Assembly (NCBI GenBank): GCA_047971685.1
Contig: JBKDZW010000135.1
Location: forward strand, 1 to 49,111
Direction: 5' to 3'
Origin: JAJXWB01 sp047971685
Lineage (GTDB): Bacteria; Pseudomonadota; Alphaproteobacteria; Rhizobiales; Beijerinckiaceae
Length of the DNA stretch: 49,111 nt
A model generated the notes under the pieces. The model saw nothing but the letters and a program-made list of their open reading frames with translations. It did not search any database and was not told the DNA's origin. This document shows positions 9,301 to 18,021 of this stretch, piece after piece; the first letter of the stretch is position 1, and every line of letters starts with the position of its first letter. The position numbers and the translations under genes were made by a program.

Positions 9301-10464
9301 ATAGCCTCTGGCGACGCCGGGGCCGCCGATCAGCAATTCGCCTTCCGCGCCGCGCTCCAGCAGATTGAGCGCCTCGTCGCAGACATAGGCCGTGTAATTG
9401 GGGATCGGCCCGCCGATGGTCACGGGCTTGTCCGGCTCGACCAGCGCGGCGGTGGCGACGACGGTCGCCTCGGTCGGTCCGTAGGAATTGAAGATCGAGC
9501 GGCCGGGCTTGCACCAGCGCGCAGCGACCGCCGGCGGACAGGCCTCGCCGCCCAGAATGACGATGCGCAGTTTCGGCGCGTCCTTGGGCATCATCGCCAG
9601 CAGCGTCGGCACCGTGTCGAGCACGGTCACGCCGGCGTCGTCGAGAATGTCGGGCAGCTTGTCGGCCTCGCCCATGATCTGCGGCGTCGCCACGAACAAG
9701 GTGGCGCCGACGAGATAGGGAATCCAGATCTCCTCCATCGACAGGTCGAAGGCGACGGATGCGCCCTGAAACACGATGTCGCTGGCCTCGATGCCGTAGA
9801 GTTCGTTGGCCGAGCGCAGGTAATGGCAGATGTTGCGGCCGGTGATGACAATGCCCTTGGGCACGCCGGTCGAACCGGACGTGTAGATCATGTAGGCGGG
9901 ATGGTCGGGCGTGGCGCCGAGCGCGCGCGCGTCAACCGGGCTCTGATCGGTGGGATCGACAATGGCTTCGTCGATCAGGACGGGGCAGGGCATGTGCCCT
10001 TCGGCTTTCAGCGCGAATTCGGCCGATGTCAGCAGGCCCTTGGCCTCGGCGTCGCCAAGGCAGACCGCACTGCGGTCGACCGGGGCGTCGGCGTCGAACG
10101 GCAGCCAGGCCGCGCCCGTCTTGGCGATGGCGATTTGCGCGATCAGCAATTCCGGTCCGCGCGCCATCCACAGGCCGACGACATCGCCCGGACGTACGCC
10201 GCGCGAAATCAGCGCGCGCGCGATTGCGGCGGCATGGTCGTCCACTTCGGAATAATCGTAGATGCGCTCGAGCGTCTCGAGCGCTGCGCGATGCGGGCGC
10301 CGGCGCACGGTGTCGGCGAAAATTTCCGCAAGAAGCTCGTCGCGCAAATGTTCCGGCGCGCTCCGGCCGAGCAGCATGGCCTTGGCCGGTTCGGATGGCG
10401 CCTGGGAAAGTTCGTCCGGCGTTGCGGCGACCGTATCCGCCATGGGGGTTTCGATTTTATTCAT
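6400..10464 (-). CDS. Pls/PosA-type non-ribosomal peptide synthetase: adenylation, carrier, membrane and beta-helix domains
   Basis: A 1354-residue single-chain enzyme. Residues about 35-530 are an amino-acid adenylation domain: YMIYTSGSTGVPKG (191-204), FDLSMEEIW with the Asp (240) that pairs with an alpha-amino group, NSYGPTEA (326-333), YRSGDA (414-419), GRIDDQVKIRGFRVELGE (432-449) and the catalytic Lys in SSGKIDRK (523). A carrier domain follows, with the phosphopantetheine Ser in DLGGHSLL (581). Then come hydrophobic segments at about 642-672, 684-712, 883-903, 921-947 and 1138-1190, alternating with three hexapeptide-repeat (left-handed beta-helix) segments at about 755-860, 1000-1080 and 1245-1340. 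This is the layout of epsilon-poly-lysine synthetase (Pls) and its relatives: an amino acid is loaded on the carrier and joined to an acceptor by membrane-bound acyltransferase-like repeats. Substrate and product are unknown. The gene stands alone between ppk2 and a histidine phosphatase. The start at MNKIET was preferred over an unlikely N-terminal extension; MADTVA at 10443 is an alternative. Confidence 0.88.
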   Translation of the reverse strand: MNKIETPMADTVAATPDELSQAPSEPAKAMLLGRSAPEHLRDELLAEIFADTVRRRPHRAALETLERIYDYSEVDDHAAAIARALISRGVRPGDVVGLWMARGPELLIAQIAIAKTGAAWLPFDADAPVDRSAVCLGDAEAKGLLTSAEFALKAEGHMPCPVLIDEAIVDPTDQSPVDARALGATPDHPAYMIYTSGSTGVPKGIVITGRNICHYLRSANELYGIEASDIVFQGASVAFDLSMEEIWIPYLVGATLFVATPQIMGEADKLPDILDDAGVTVLDTVPTLLAMMPKDAPKLRIVILGGEACPPAVAARWCKPGRSIFNSYGPTEATVVATAALVEPDKPVTIGGPIPNYTAYVCDEALNLLERGAEGELLIGGPGVARGYLKRDELTAEKFVANPFGGNAGDPILYRSGDAVMMDEAGNINFRGRIDDQVKIRGFRVELGEIEAKLTDLAGVSQAAVVLRAVEGIDELVAFLTPAAGAELDTRQMRADLRANLPPYMVPGRYEIIDTLPKLSSGKIDRKTLKSAELKAAAPVEEQEEPRTETEAALLEAAKRTLPPQAMPFDADFFTDLGGHSLLAARFVSAVRETPRLASITLQDIYNLRTLRAISGHLDGKADPEGAPLDLSFEPPPFMRRFLCGLAQAIALPFILGLMTAQWLGVFVSYMLLTDPDASLMSEIVALLGVYLCINLATVLISIGAKWLVLGRTKPGRYPLWGTYYFRWWLTQHLMALCHIKWFQASPVMRLYLSAMGAKIGEDALISEVEAGAIDLVTIGAGASLGTKLKRANARVVGNELIIGRIDIGADAYVGTSCVIEEGCVIGEGAEIKDLTSVPADTQIGAHEIWDGSPARKVGEVDASELPEQASATRGRRTMHTFIYTVLLLIIPPLGLLPIFPAFWVFDKLDSWLDILDRTYYMAAIPLFAWPTAFALVILTVGFIAVVRWALLPRVKEGVYSVHSWFYVRKWAVALATEVTLETLSSLFATIYMRTWYRLMGAGIGKDSEISTNLSGRYDIVDIGDKCFIADEVILGDEDIRRGWMTLASVKTGSRVFVGNDAVVPPGASIPTGALIGIKSKPPANELMSEGDTWFGSPPIKLPVRQKFDGGGQNWTYEPPWWKKATRATFEAVHISLPTMLYITFGTWAVQWFGQTILDHQYGAFLFYFLASSVIISVGMAAVVIGIKWLTMGRYQPQVQPMWSFWAMRTEAVAVMYWGLAGRVLLDHLRGTPFLPWTLRLFGSKFGKGVYMDMTDITEFDCVTVGDYCALNSLCALQTHLYEDRVMKVGRVHLGRGVTVGAGSTVLYDTHVGDYARLGPLTLVMKGESIPSNSEWIGAPAEPALRKKQAATAA

Positions 10465-10664
10465 CCGGTTCGGTTGCCGTCCGTTGTTGTTTTGATCCGC
10501 CCCTGTCGCCCGGTGACGGGAATGGGGCATGCCCGGAGCTGGGCGGCCTGCGCAAGGGGATCGCGCTTGGCCTTGGCTTTTCCTTAACACATTCCCGATT
10601 TTGATTCTATCGGGCCCGAGGCCTGAACGCCTAATGAACGCAAATCACAAGGCAATAAGTCAAG

Positions 10665-11270
10665 TCACCGCCAGCGCCCGCGTCCTCCGGCAAATACCAG
10701 AAGCCGGCCCTGATGGGCTGGCGCCAGTCGGGCTTTTGCCGGGCGCAGGCCGCCAATCAGAACCATCAGCGCCCGCGCCACGCCGCCATGCGCTGCGACT
10801 ATGGCCGGGCCCGGCAATTCGCCGAGAAAAGCCGCGACACGCATGGAAAGGTCGGCATAGCTTTCGCCGTCCGGCGGACGGAAATTCCAGAAATCCTTTT
10901 CCCGCGCCGCCACGCCGGCAGGATAGGCCGCGCCGATCTCCGGCCAGGTGAGATTTTGCCAGGCGCCGAAGGATAATTCCGTCAGGCGGTCGTCGTGCGA
11001 AAATCCGTCTACAGGCATTCCCATGGCCTCGCGCGCCAGCTCCATTGATTCGCTGGCGCGCGAAAGCGGCGAGGAAAACCATTCGGCCGCATCGGGGGCA
11101 AGGCCATGGTCTGCGAGCGCTGCGGCGAGCTTGCCGCCGACCTCGCCCGCCTGTCTGCGCCCCAGAGGCGACAACGGCGTGTCGAGCCGCCCCTGGATGC
11201 GCCCTTCCGCATTGTAGAAGGTCTCGCCGTGCCGGAAGAAAAACAGGGGCGTCTTGAGGTCGAAATCCAT
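10665..11270 (-). CDS. Histidine phosphatase family protein (phosphoglycerate-mutase-like)
   Basis: A 201-residue soluble phosphatase. The catalytic phospho-acceptor His is in FFRHGETFYNAEGRIQGRLD at residues about 11-30, the acid/base Glu in ELSFGAWQ, and the second active-site His in IVAAHGGVARAL. This is the branch of small broad-specificity phosphatases (PhoE/GpmB/CobC-like) rather than glycolytic mutase. It is divergent from the amidase at 11439, with 168 bases between the two starts, and precedes the Pls-like gene on the same strand with a 200-base gap. The physiological substrate is unknown. Confidence 0.92.
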   Translation of the reverse strand: MDFDLKTPLFFFRHGETFYNAEGRIQGRLDTPLSPLGRRQAGEVGGKLAAALADHGLAPDAAEWFSSPLSRASESMELAREAMGMPVDGFSHDDRLTELSFGAWQNLTWPEIGAAYPAGVAAREKDFWNFRPPDGESYADLSMRVAAFLGELPGPAIVAAHGGVARALMVLIGGLRPAKARLAPAHQGRLLVFAGGRGRWR

Positions 11271-11438
11271 GGGCGGGCAAGGGGCTCGAGAGACTTGTCT
11301 TCAGGGCGGGTTCGGCGGCGCCCGCGCGCCTTCAAAGCATGTGCGCGCATCATCGGCAAATTGGCTTGCGGGGCGGTCCGGCGCCTGCGACAAATAAAGC
11401 AAGGCTTTCAGAAACAGGAAAGCCGGGCAGGGGTGGTC

Positions 11439-12872
11439 ATGTCGCATCGAGAGCCGATCGCGCAAAGCGCCAATCTGATCGCGCAAAGCGCCAATGATGT
11501 CGTGAGCCTGCTGCGCGCCGAAAAAATAACGCCGCACGATTGTCTGGACGCGCTTGAGGCCCGCATTGCCGAGGTCGAGCCCAAGCTCAACGCATTGCCG
11601 ACGCTCTGCTTCGATCGTGCGCGAAAACATGCCGACGCGCTGATGAAAAAGCCGGTAGCCGAGCGCGGCCTGCTCGCCGGCATGCCCGTGCCCATCAAGG
11701 ATCTGTCCTGGGTTGCGGGCGTGCGCTCGACGTCCGGCTCGCCGATTTTTGCAGATTTTATCCCCGAGACCTCCGATATCGTGGTCGACAGGATCGAGGC
11801 GGAGGGAGGCGTCGTCTACGCCAAGTCCAACACGCCGGAATTCGGCGCCGGCGGCAACACCTTCAATCCCGTATTCGGCATTACCCGCAACCCCTGGGAT
11901 GTTTCGCGCACGCCTGCGGGTTCGTCCGGCGGCGCTGCGGCTGCGCTGGCGTCTGGAACCGCCTGGCTCGCGCACGGCTCGGATATGGGCGGCAGTCTGC
12001 GCAATCCCGCAAGTTTCTGCGGCATTGTCGGCATGCGCCCGACGCCCGGCCGCGTCGCCTCCGACAATCGCGCCATTCTCGACCAGACGCTTGGCGTGCA
12101 GGGACCGATGGCGCGCACGGTCGAGGATCTGGCGCTGCTGTTCGACGCCATGACCGGCGAAGACCGGCGCGATCTTCTGTCAAAGCCCAGGCCCGCCGAA
12201 TCCTTCCTGTCGGTTGCGCGAAAAGGCTGGCTGCCCAAGCGCGTCGCCTATTCGCCCGATCTGGGCATAACGCCCGTCGATCCCGAGATCGCCGAGATCA
12301 CGCGCAAGGCGGCCTGGCGCTTTGCGGAGGCCGGCGTGGAGGTGGTGGAGGCCGCGCCCGATCTTGCCGGCGCGCACGATTGTTTCCGTGTGCTGCGCGC
12401 CAGAAATTTTGCAACCGGGCTCGGGCCGCTCGTCGCTCAGTTCCGCGACAAGTTCAAGGAAGACATTATCTGGAACGTCGAGGACGGCCTGAAGCTCACC
12501 GCCGACGAGATCGCACAGGCCGAGCGCCTGCGCGTCCAGCTCGCCATGCGCATGGACGCCTTCCTGCGCGATGTCGATCTGCTTTTGTGCCCGGCGACCG
12601 TCGTTGCGGCCTTTCCCGTCGAGCAGCGCTATCTCACCCATTGTGACGGCTACGAATATCCCAATTACATCGAATGGCTGTCGATCGCCTATGGGCCGAC
12701 CCTGTGCGGCGTGCCCGCGATTTCGCTGCCCTGCGGCTTCACCAAAGCCAATCTGCCTGTCGGCCTTCAGGTAATTGCGTCTGCCAACGGGGACGCCAAG
12801 GCGATAGCCGGCGCCCGCGCGCTGGAGAAAATTCTCGATCTTGGCACGGTAAAACCGATCGACCCGCGTTGA
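11439..12872 (+). CDS. Amidase (amidase signature family)
   Basis: A 477-residue serine amidase using a Ser-cisSer-Lys triad. The Lys is in MPVPIKDLSW, the cis-Ser in TPAGSSGGAAAALASG, and the nucleophilic Ser in DMGGSLRNPASFCGIVGMRP. Family members hydrolyse carboxamides, aryl amides or glutaminyl/aspartyl-tRNA; this one stands alone, not with gatB/gatC, so it is a metabolic amidase. The N-terminus holds a perfect seven-residue duplication (IAQSANL IAQSAND), which comes from a 21-bp tandem repeat at 11456-11497. The ATG at 11439 was chosen because homology to the family begins soon after; an open frame upstream continues but looks non-coding. Convergent with the MarR gene. Confidence 0.93.
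   Translation: MSHREPIAQSANLIAQSANDVVSLLRAEKITPHDCLDALEARIAEVEPKLNALPTLCFDRARKHADALMKKPVAERGLLAGMPVPIKDLSWVAGVRSTSGSPIFADFIPETSDIVVDRIEAEGGVVYAKSNTPEFGAGGNTFNPVFGITRNPWDVSRTPAGSSGGAAAALASGTAWLAHGSDMGGSLRNPASFCGIVGMRPTPGRVASDNRAILDQTLGVQGPMARTVEDLALLFDAMTGEDRRDLLSKPRPAESFLSVARKGWLPKRVAYSPDLGITPVDPEIAEITRKAAWRFAEAGVEVVEAAPDLAGAHDCFRVLRARNFATGLGPLVAQFRDKFKEDIIWNVEDGLKLTADEIAQAERLRVQLAMRMDAFLRDVDLLLCPATVVAAFPVEQRYLTHCDGYEYPNYIEWLSIAYGPTLCGVPAISLPCGFTKANLPVGLQVIASANGDAKAIAGARALEKILDLGTVKPIDPR
11456..11497 (+). repeat. 21-bp tandem duplication inside the amidase N-terminus
   Basis: Two copies of a 21-base unit starting gatcgcgcaaagcgccaat. The unit length is a multiple of three, so the reading frame is kept and seven residues are repeated. 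One of several such short duplications near gene starts in the window. Confidence 0.9.
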
Positions 12873-12896
12873 TCGGCGCCCGCCTTCGCGTTTCCC

Positions 12897-13496
12897 TCAG
12901 GCCCTTCGCGTTTTCTTCGGCTGGCTCAAGGCGGCCTGGCTTACGCGCACAAGATCGCGCGATGCGATCAGCAGGCGCTCGAATTCGGCAAGTTCGTTCG
13001 CCGGCATGCGCCCGAGCGTCTCGTTGACAAAGCCCTGCTGCGCCTCGATGCCCTTTTGCGCGGCGATCCGGCCGGCGGGGGTAAGAAAAATCGCGTGCGA
13101 GCGCCGGTCGCTGGCGATCGTGCGCCGCTCCACCAATCCGGCGGCCTCCAGCCGGTCGATCAAACCCGAAATATTCCCTTTCGTTACATACAGGCGTTCG
13201 GCCAGATCCTGCTGGCTGATGCCTTCGCGCTCGGTCAGGGTTGTCAGAACGTCGCATTGCGCAATCGAAAGACCGACGGCCTTGAGCCGGTTCGTCACCG
13301 CCAGCCTGACCCGGGCCTCCAGCCGGATAAAGCGAAACCAGACGCGCGATGCGTCTGTAGGCGATGCGTCTTTGCGGGACGCCTCTGTGCGCGATGCGTC
13401 ATTATGGGATGCGCCTGTAGGCGATGCGTCTGTAGGCGATGCGTCTGTAGGCAATGCGTCTGTAGGCAATGCGTCATTGCGGGATGCGTCGGTCAA
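12897..13496 (-). CDS. MarR family transcriptional regulator with N-terminal pentapeptide-repeat tail
   Basis: A 199-residue regulator. Residues about 55-185 are a standard MarR winged helix: the recognition region reads GISQQDLAERLYVTKGNISG and the wing LVERRTIASDRRSHAIFLTP. MarR proteins bind as dimers to palindromic operators and are released by small phenolic or acyl ligands. The first ~50 residues are a tail of five-residue repeats of the form [P/R]TDAS, encoded by ten 15-bp units. The start used is TTG at 13496, with GGAG eight bases upstream; no ATG exists between it and the domain, so either this TTG or a start inside the domain is used. It is divergent from the acyl-CoA synthetase gene at 13716 and may control it (inference). 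Convergent with the amidase. Confidence 0.88.
   Translation of the reverse strand: MTDASRNDALPTDALPTDASPTDASPTGASHNDASRTEASRKDASPTDASRVWFRFIRLEARVRLAVTNRLKAVGLSIAQCDVLTTLTEREGISQQDLAERLYVTKGNISGLIDRLEAAGLVERRTIASDRRSHAIFLTPAGRIAAQKGIEAQQGFVNETLGRMPANELAEFERLLIASRDLVRVSQAALSQPKKTRRA
13346..13495. repeat. Ten tandem copies of a 15-bp unit at the 5' end of the MarR gene
   Basis: Consensus on the + strand gcgatgcgtctgtag. The middle units (13406-13435) are identical and the outer ones differ at a few positions. Because 15 is a multiple of three, the array stays in frame and gives a TDASP-like pentapeptide repeat on the minus strand. Copy number could change by slippage without breaking the protein. 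Confidence 0.93.
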
Positions 13497-13715
13497 TGGG
13501 GCCGCTCCAGCGATTCCTGTAGCGTGAGGCTAGATATTTGCAGCCATCACGGCAAGCCGCGTCGATAAATCAGCGTAACACGCTTCAGTTTCAGCTTTGG
13601 CGATTGAATTCCGGTCTCCGCCTCCTGTAGAACCATTATGTCGTCGCTGTGCGCAAACGCGCCGGCGGCCAACGAAACAAGGCTGAAACGAAACAAAGCT
13701 GAATGGAGGACGGCA

Positions 13716-15341
<1,626 letters not shown>

Positions 15342-15363
15342 GAACGTTGCGCGGCGCCGGATA

Positions 15364-15442
15364 TTGCGTGAGCTTCAGGCGTTGCGCGAGCCTCGAGCTA
15401 TGCGCGAGCTTCAAGCGATGAGAACGCAGCGATGAGAACGCA
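15364..15442. repeat. Two kinds of short tandem repeat before the DUF1499 gene
   Basis: Three degenerate 18-bp units at 15364-15417 (core ttgcgcgagcttcaagcg), followed by two perfect 14-bp units gcgatgagaacgca at 15415-15442. The second array ends directly at the ATG of the next gene, so the gene has no classical ribosome site; AGAA in the repeat is the only purine stretch. Confidence 0.8.
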
Positions 15443-16219
15443 ATGCGGCGCCTGATCGTCGAGGAGCCTTTGTCGCAGGCGGCCGTCTGGAGCCTGCGGG
15501 CAGCGGTTTTCGCGCTGGCCGTGGCGGCGGTCGCGGTTGTCGTCACACGCTTCCAGTTTGTTGACGTGCCGGCCGGGCTCGCCGTCTTCGGGTCGGCCAT
15601 CCTGCTCGATTGTCTTGCGCTGCTCCTGGCGGGTACGGCGGGCGCGGTCATCTGGCGCAGCGGCCGGCGCGGTCTTTCGCGCGCGCTTGGCGGCGTCGCG
15701 CTCTCGCTCGCGCTTCTGGCCTATCCCGCCTATCTCGCCGTGATGTCGCTGCGTCTGCCTGTGATCAACGACATTTCCACCGATCTGCTCGATCCCCCGC
15801 AATTCTCGCTGTCGCGGCGCGCGACCGATGCGCGCGACGGCCGCAATCCGCAGACGATGCCCTCGCTCGACCGGCAGGCGCAGCGCGCCGCCTATCCGGA
15901 CGTACAGCCGATTCTGCTCGAACTGGAGGGCGACGAGGCGTACCAGCTTGTTCTGCGCGCGGTGCAGGCGCTTGGCTGGAAGATCATCGACCAGTCGCCG
16001 CCGGGCGGGCGCGCGGGTCTTGGCCATATCGATGCGGTCGCGCGCACGCTCATCATGGGCTTTCCCGACGACATCGCCATCCGCGTCCAGCCGCTCGCGG
16101 GCCAGACCAAGATCGACGTGCGCTCGGTCTCGCGCTACGGACGCAACGATTTCGGCGTCAACGCCCGCCGCATCGAACGTTTCGCCGAGGAATTGCAAAT
16201 GCAGCTCGACGCTAAATGA
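15443..16219 (+). CDS. DUF1499 domain membrane-anchored protein
   Basis: A 258-residue protein. Three hydrophobic segments occupy the first ~110 residues (AVFALAVAAVAVVV, ILLDCLALLLAGTAGAVI, ALGGVALSLALLAYPAYLAV). The remainder is a soluble DUF1499 domain starting at NDISTDLLDPPQF, with IRVQPLAGQTKIDVRSVSR and RRIERFAEEL near the end. The function of DUF1499 is unknown; the domain is often found with membrane anchors or in photosynthetic eukaryotes. It begins 101 bases after the acyl-CoA synthetase, directly behind a repeat array, and its stop overlaps the next gene's start (ATGA), so those two are translationally coupled. Confidence 0.85.
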   Translation: MRRLIVEEPLSQAAVWSLRAAVFALAVAAVAVVVTRFQFVDVPAGLAVFGSAILLDCLALLLAGTAGAVIWRSGRRGLSRALGGVALSLALLAYPAYLAVMSLRLPVINDISTDLLDPPQFSLSRRATDARDGRNPQTMPSLDRQAQRAAYPDVQPILLELEGDEAYQLVLRAVQALGWKIIDQSPPGGRAGLGHIDAVARTLIMGFPDDIAIRVQPLAGQTKIDVRSVSRYGRNDFGVNARRIERFAEELQMQLDAK

Positions 16220-16620
16220 TCGCACGCCCGGTCGTTCTTGTTCTCGCCGGTCTTGGCTGGGCGTGCGGTTTTGGCTGGGCGTGCGGCGCGCAGGCGGGCG
16301 AGGCGGCCTATCGCGTCTGCGTCGGCAAGGTCGGCGCAAGCGATGCGGCGCTGGCGCGCTGTGGCGACGAGCGCATTAAGCGGGCAAATGCGGCGCTCGA
16401 CGAGGCTTTTAAATCCGTGCTTGGAGACATGCCGGCCGAGACTTCCAAAAAGGCGCTCATGGAGGAGCAGGCGGCCTGGACGGCCTTCCGCGAAAAATCC
16501 TGCCTGATGTTTTCGTCGGGGGATTTTTCGCGCGACATCGAAGTCGTGAGCTTTGCCGTCTGCCGCGCCGGAATTATCGAGTCCCGTGTGAAATATCTCA
16601 CGGGATTGATGGACAATTGA
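16216..16620 (+). CDS. LprI-like (DUF1311) secreted protein
   Basis: A 134-residue exported protein with four Cys in the mature part. The C-terminal ~100 residues match the lysozyme-inhibitor LprI / DUF1311 pattern: CGDERIKRANAALDEAF, LMEEQAAWTAFREKSC, and a late Cys followed by ESRVKYLTG. Family members include a mycobacterial lysozyme inhibitor; most are uncharacterised periplasmic proteins. The signal peptide contains a six-residue duplication (GWACGF GWACGA) from an 18-bp tandem repeat. The start overlaps the stop of the DUF1499 gene by four bases, indicating coupled translation. Convergent with the metallo-hydrolase. Confidence 0.85.
   Translation: MIARPVVLVLAGLGWACGFGWACGAQAGEAAYRVCVGKVGASDAALARCGDERIKRANAALDEAFKSVLGDMPAETSKKALMEEQAAWTAFREKSCLMFSSGDFSRDIEVVSFAVCRAGIIESRVKYLTGLMDN
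16253..16288 (+). repeat. 18-bp in-frame tandem duplication in the LprI-like signal peptide
   Basis: Two units beginning ttggctgggcgtgcgg, differing only in the last two bases. The duplication lengthens the hydrophobic part of the signal peptide by six residues including an extra Cys. Confidence 0.88.
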
Positions 16621-16638
16621 ACCGCGCGGCGCCTTGCC

Positions 16639-17568
16639 TCAGCTTGCGCGCCGATAGCGCCCGTTTACGGTGATCGGTCCTTCCGCAACCGCAACGCCGC
16701 GCGTCACCAGATCCTCGACATGGGCGAGCACGCTGAGCGCTGCGGCGCTGACGAGGCGCGGGTCGAGCCCGTCGTAGATGCGCGCGACCATGTCGGGAAT
16801 GGTCTGGTCGCCCGCCGCAAGCCGGCGCACGATGGCCGCCTCGCGTTGCCGGCGGTGGGCGTTGAGCGCGCGCAGATAGCGCTGCGGGTCGGCGACAGGC
16901 CCGCCATGGCCCGGCCAGAACAGGACGTCCTCGCGTGCGCGAAGCCTGTCGAGCGAATTCATGTAATCCGTCATATTGCCGTCGGGCGGGGCGACAATCG
17001 AGGTCGACCACGCCATCACATGATCGGCGGAAAACACGGAACGCTCCTGTAGCAGCGCAAAGCACAGATGGTTGCTGGCATGTCCCGGCGTCTCGATTGT
17101 CTCGAGCGTGTAGCCGTCGCCTTCGATGCGCTCGCCATCGCTGAGGACGCGCGCGGGCCTGTAAGCAAGATCGTGCGCGGAATCGAGTCCGCTTTCCGGC
17201 CCCTCCTTGGGCGAAAACGGCGCGCATCCGACGATGGGCGCGCCCGTGCGTTCGGCGAGCAGGGCAGCCCCCGGCGAATGATCCTTGTGGGTATGCGAGA
17301 CGACGATATAGGCGACGCGCTCGCCCTTGAGCGCGTCGACGATCGCCTGCGTATGCGCTTCGTTTTCGCGTCCGGGATCGATGACGGCGACATCGCCGCG
17401 CCCCACGATATAGGTGCAGGTGCCGGTGAAGGTGAAAGGACCGGGATTGTCTTCGACGATGCGGCGCACCAGCGGCGATATCTGCTGCGTTTCCTCGGGC
17501 TTTGCGTCGAACGCCGTGGCATGAACCAGCTTGTCTTCCGGGCCGTCGGACCTGACTTTATTTGACAT
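16639..17568 (-). CDS. Metallo-beta-lactamase-fold hydrolase (LACTB2-like)
   Basis: A 309-residue MBL-fold protein. The metal-binding HxHxDH motif is in SHTHKDHSPGAALLAERTGA at about residue 92-111; further ligands are FSADHVM and the His in FWPGHGGPV. The C-terminal ~80 residues look like the winged-helix extension found in LACTB2 and related hydrolases (IVRRLAAGDQTIPDMVARIYDGLD). Related proteins cleave thioesters, RNA or small esters; no substrate can be assigned. It is divergent from livK with a 453-base gap and convergent with the LprI-like gene (18 bases). Confidence 0.9.
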   Translation of the reverse strand: MSNKVRSDGPEDKLVHATAFDAKPEETQQISPLVRRIVEDNPGPFTFTGTCTYIVGRGDVAVIDPGRENEAHTQAIVDALKGERVAYIVVSHTHKDHSPGAALLAERTGAPIVGCAPFSPKEGPESGLDSAHDLAYRPARVLSDGERIEGDGYTLETIETPGHASNHLCFALLQERSVFSADHVMAWSTSIVAPPDGNMTDYMNSLDRLRAREDVLFWPGHGGPVADPQRYLRALNAHRRQREAAIVRRLAAGDQTIPDMVARIYDGLDPRLVSAAALSVLAHVEDLVTRGVAVAEGPITVNGRYRRAS

Positions 17569-18021
17569 GTCGTTTCCGTTTTATCGTGTAATCGTCGGTT
17601 TGCGGACTTTAACGTCAATAATCGGCGATTTCACGGATCGCCGGAAATTTCTCCGCTTTGCGCACGGCGCGACCGGCTTCTCCTCGGCGTTCATGATATG
17701 TTCGGAAAGGCCAATGCTCCGGCAGGGCGTCAGGCCGATATCCGCGGCCGCCGCGTTTGGCTGGGCATAACAAAAGCGAATAGGGGCGCCTGAAATCGAA
17801 ACTGACGCCGCGCCGGTGGAATGCTAGTGAAAATATAATGAAGGATCTTGATCGGCGGAACTCATGCGTCACATTGCGACGCTATAGGAGCGCTCCGCAT
17901 CAAGAGCCAATCTATAAAGCGCAGTTCGCGTTATAAAGCGGCGTTCGCGTCTCGATCGTGCGGACGTGTAGAAAAAGATCGCGAGCGACAGCGTTCGACA
18001 GGACAGGAACCGGAGGGAAAC
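17569..18021. promoter_or_regulatory. 453-base divergent intergenic region before the liv operon
   Basis: No convincing gene was found. It holds a hairpin at 17623-17643 (cggcgat/atcgccg, loop of seven) in the leader of the leftward hydrolase gene; a consensus TATAAT at 17834-17839 that could be a -10 box for the rightward operon, though no good -35 is seen at the right distance; a 10-bp palindrome ggagcgctcc at 17887-17896; two adjacent 19-bp repeats at 17913-17950; and the strong ribosome site ggaggg before livK. The promoter assignment is tentative. Confidence 0.45.
17913..17950. repeat. 19-bp tandem duplication upstream of livK
   Basis: tataaagcgcagttcgcgt followed directly by a copy differing at two neighbouring bases. 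It lies about 70 bases before the livK start, where a regulator site or a leader RNA element would be expected. Confidence 0.85.

Noticed and set aside
6391..10587. Plus-strand reading frame of 1398 codons opposite the Pls-like gene
   Set aside because: It is a frame shadow of a GC-rich gene: His/Arg/Gly-rich product with no domain, while the minus strand shows full adenylation and carrier motifs.
13346..13495. 15-bp array as a CRISPR
   Set aside because: Units are directly adjacent without spacers and are in frame with the MarR gene.
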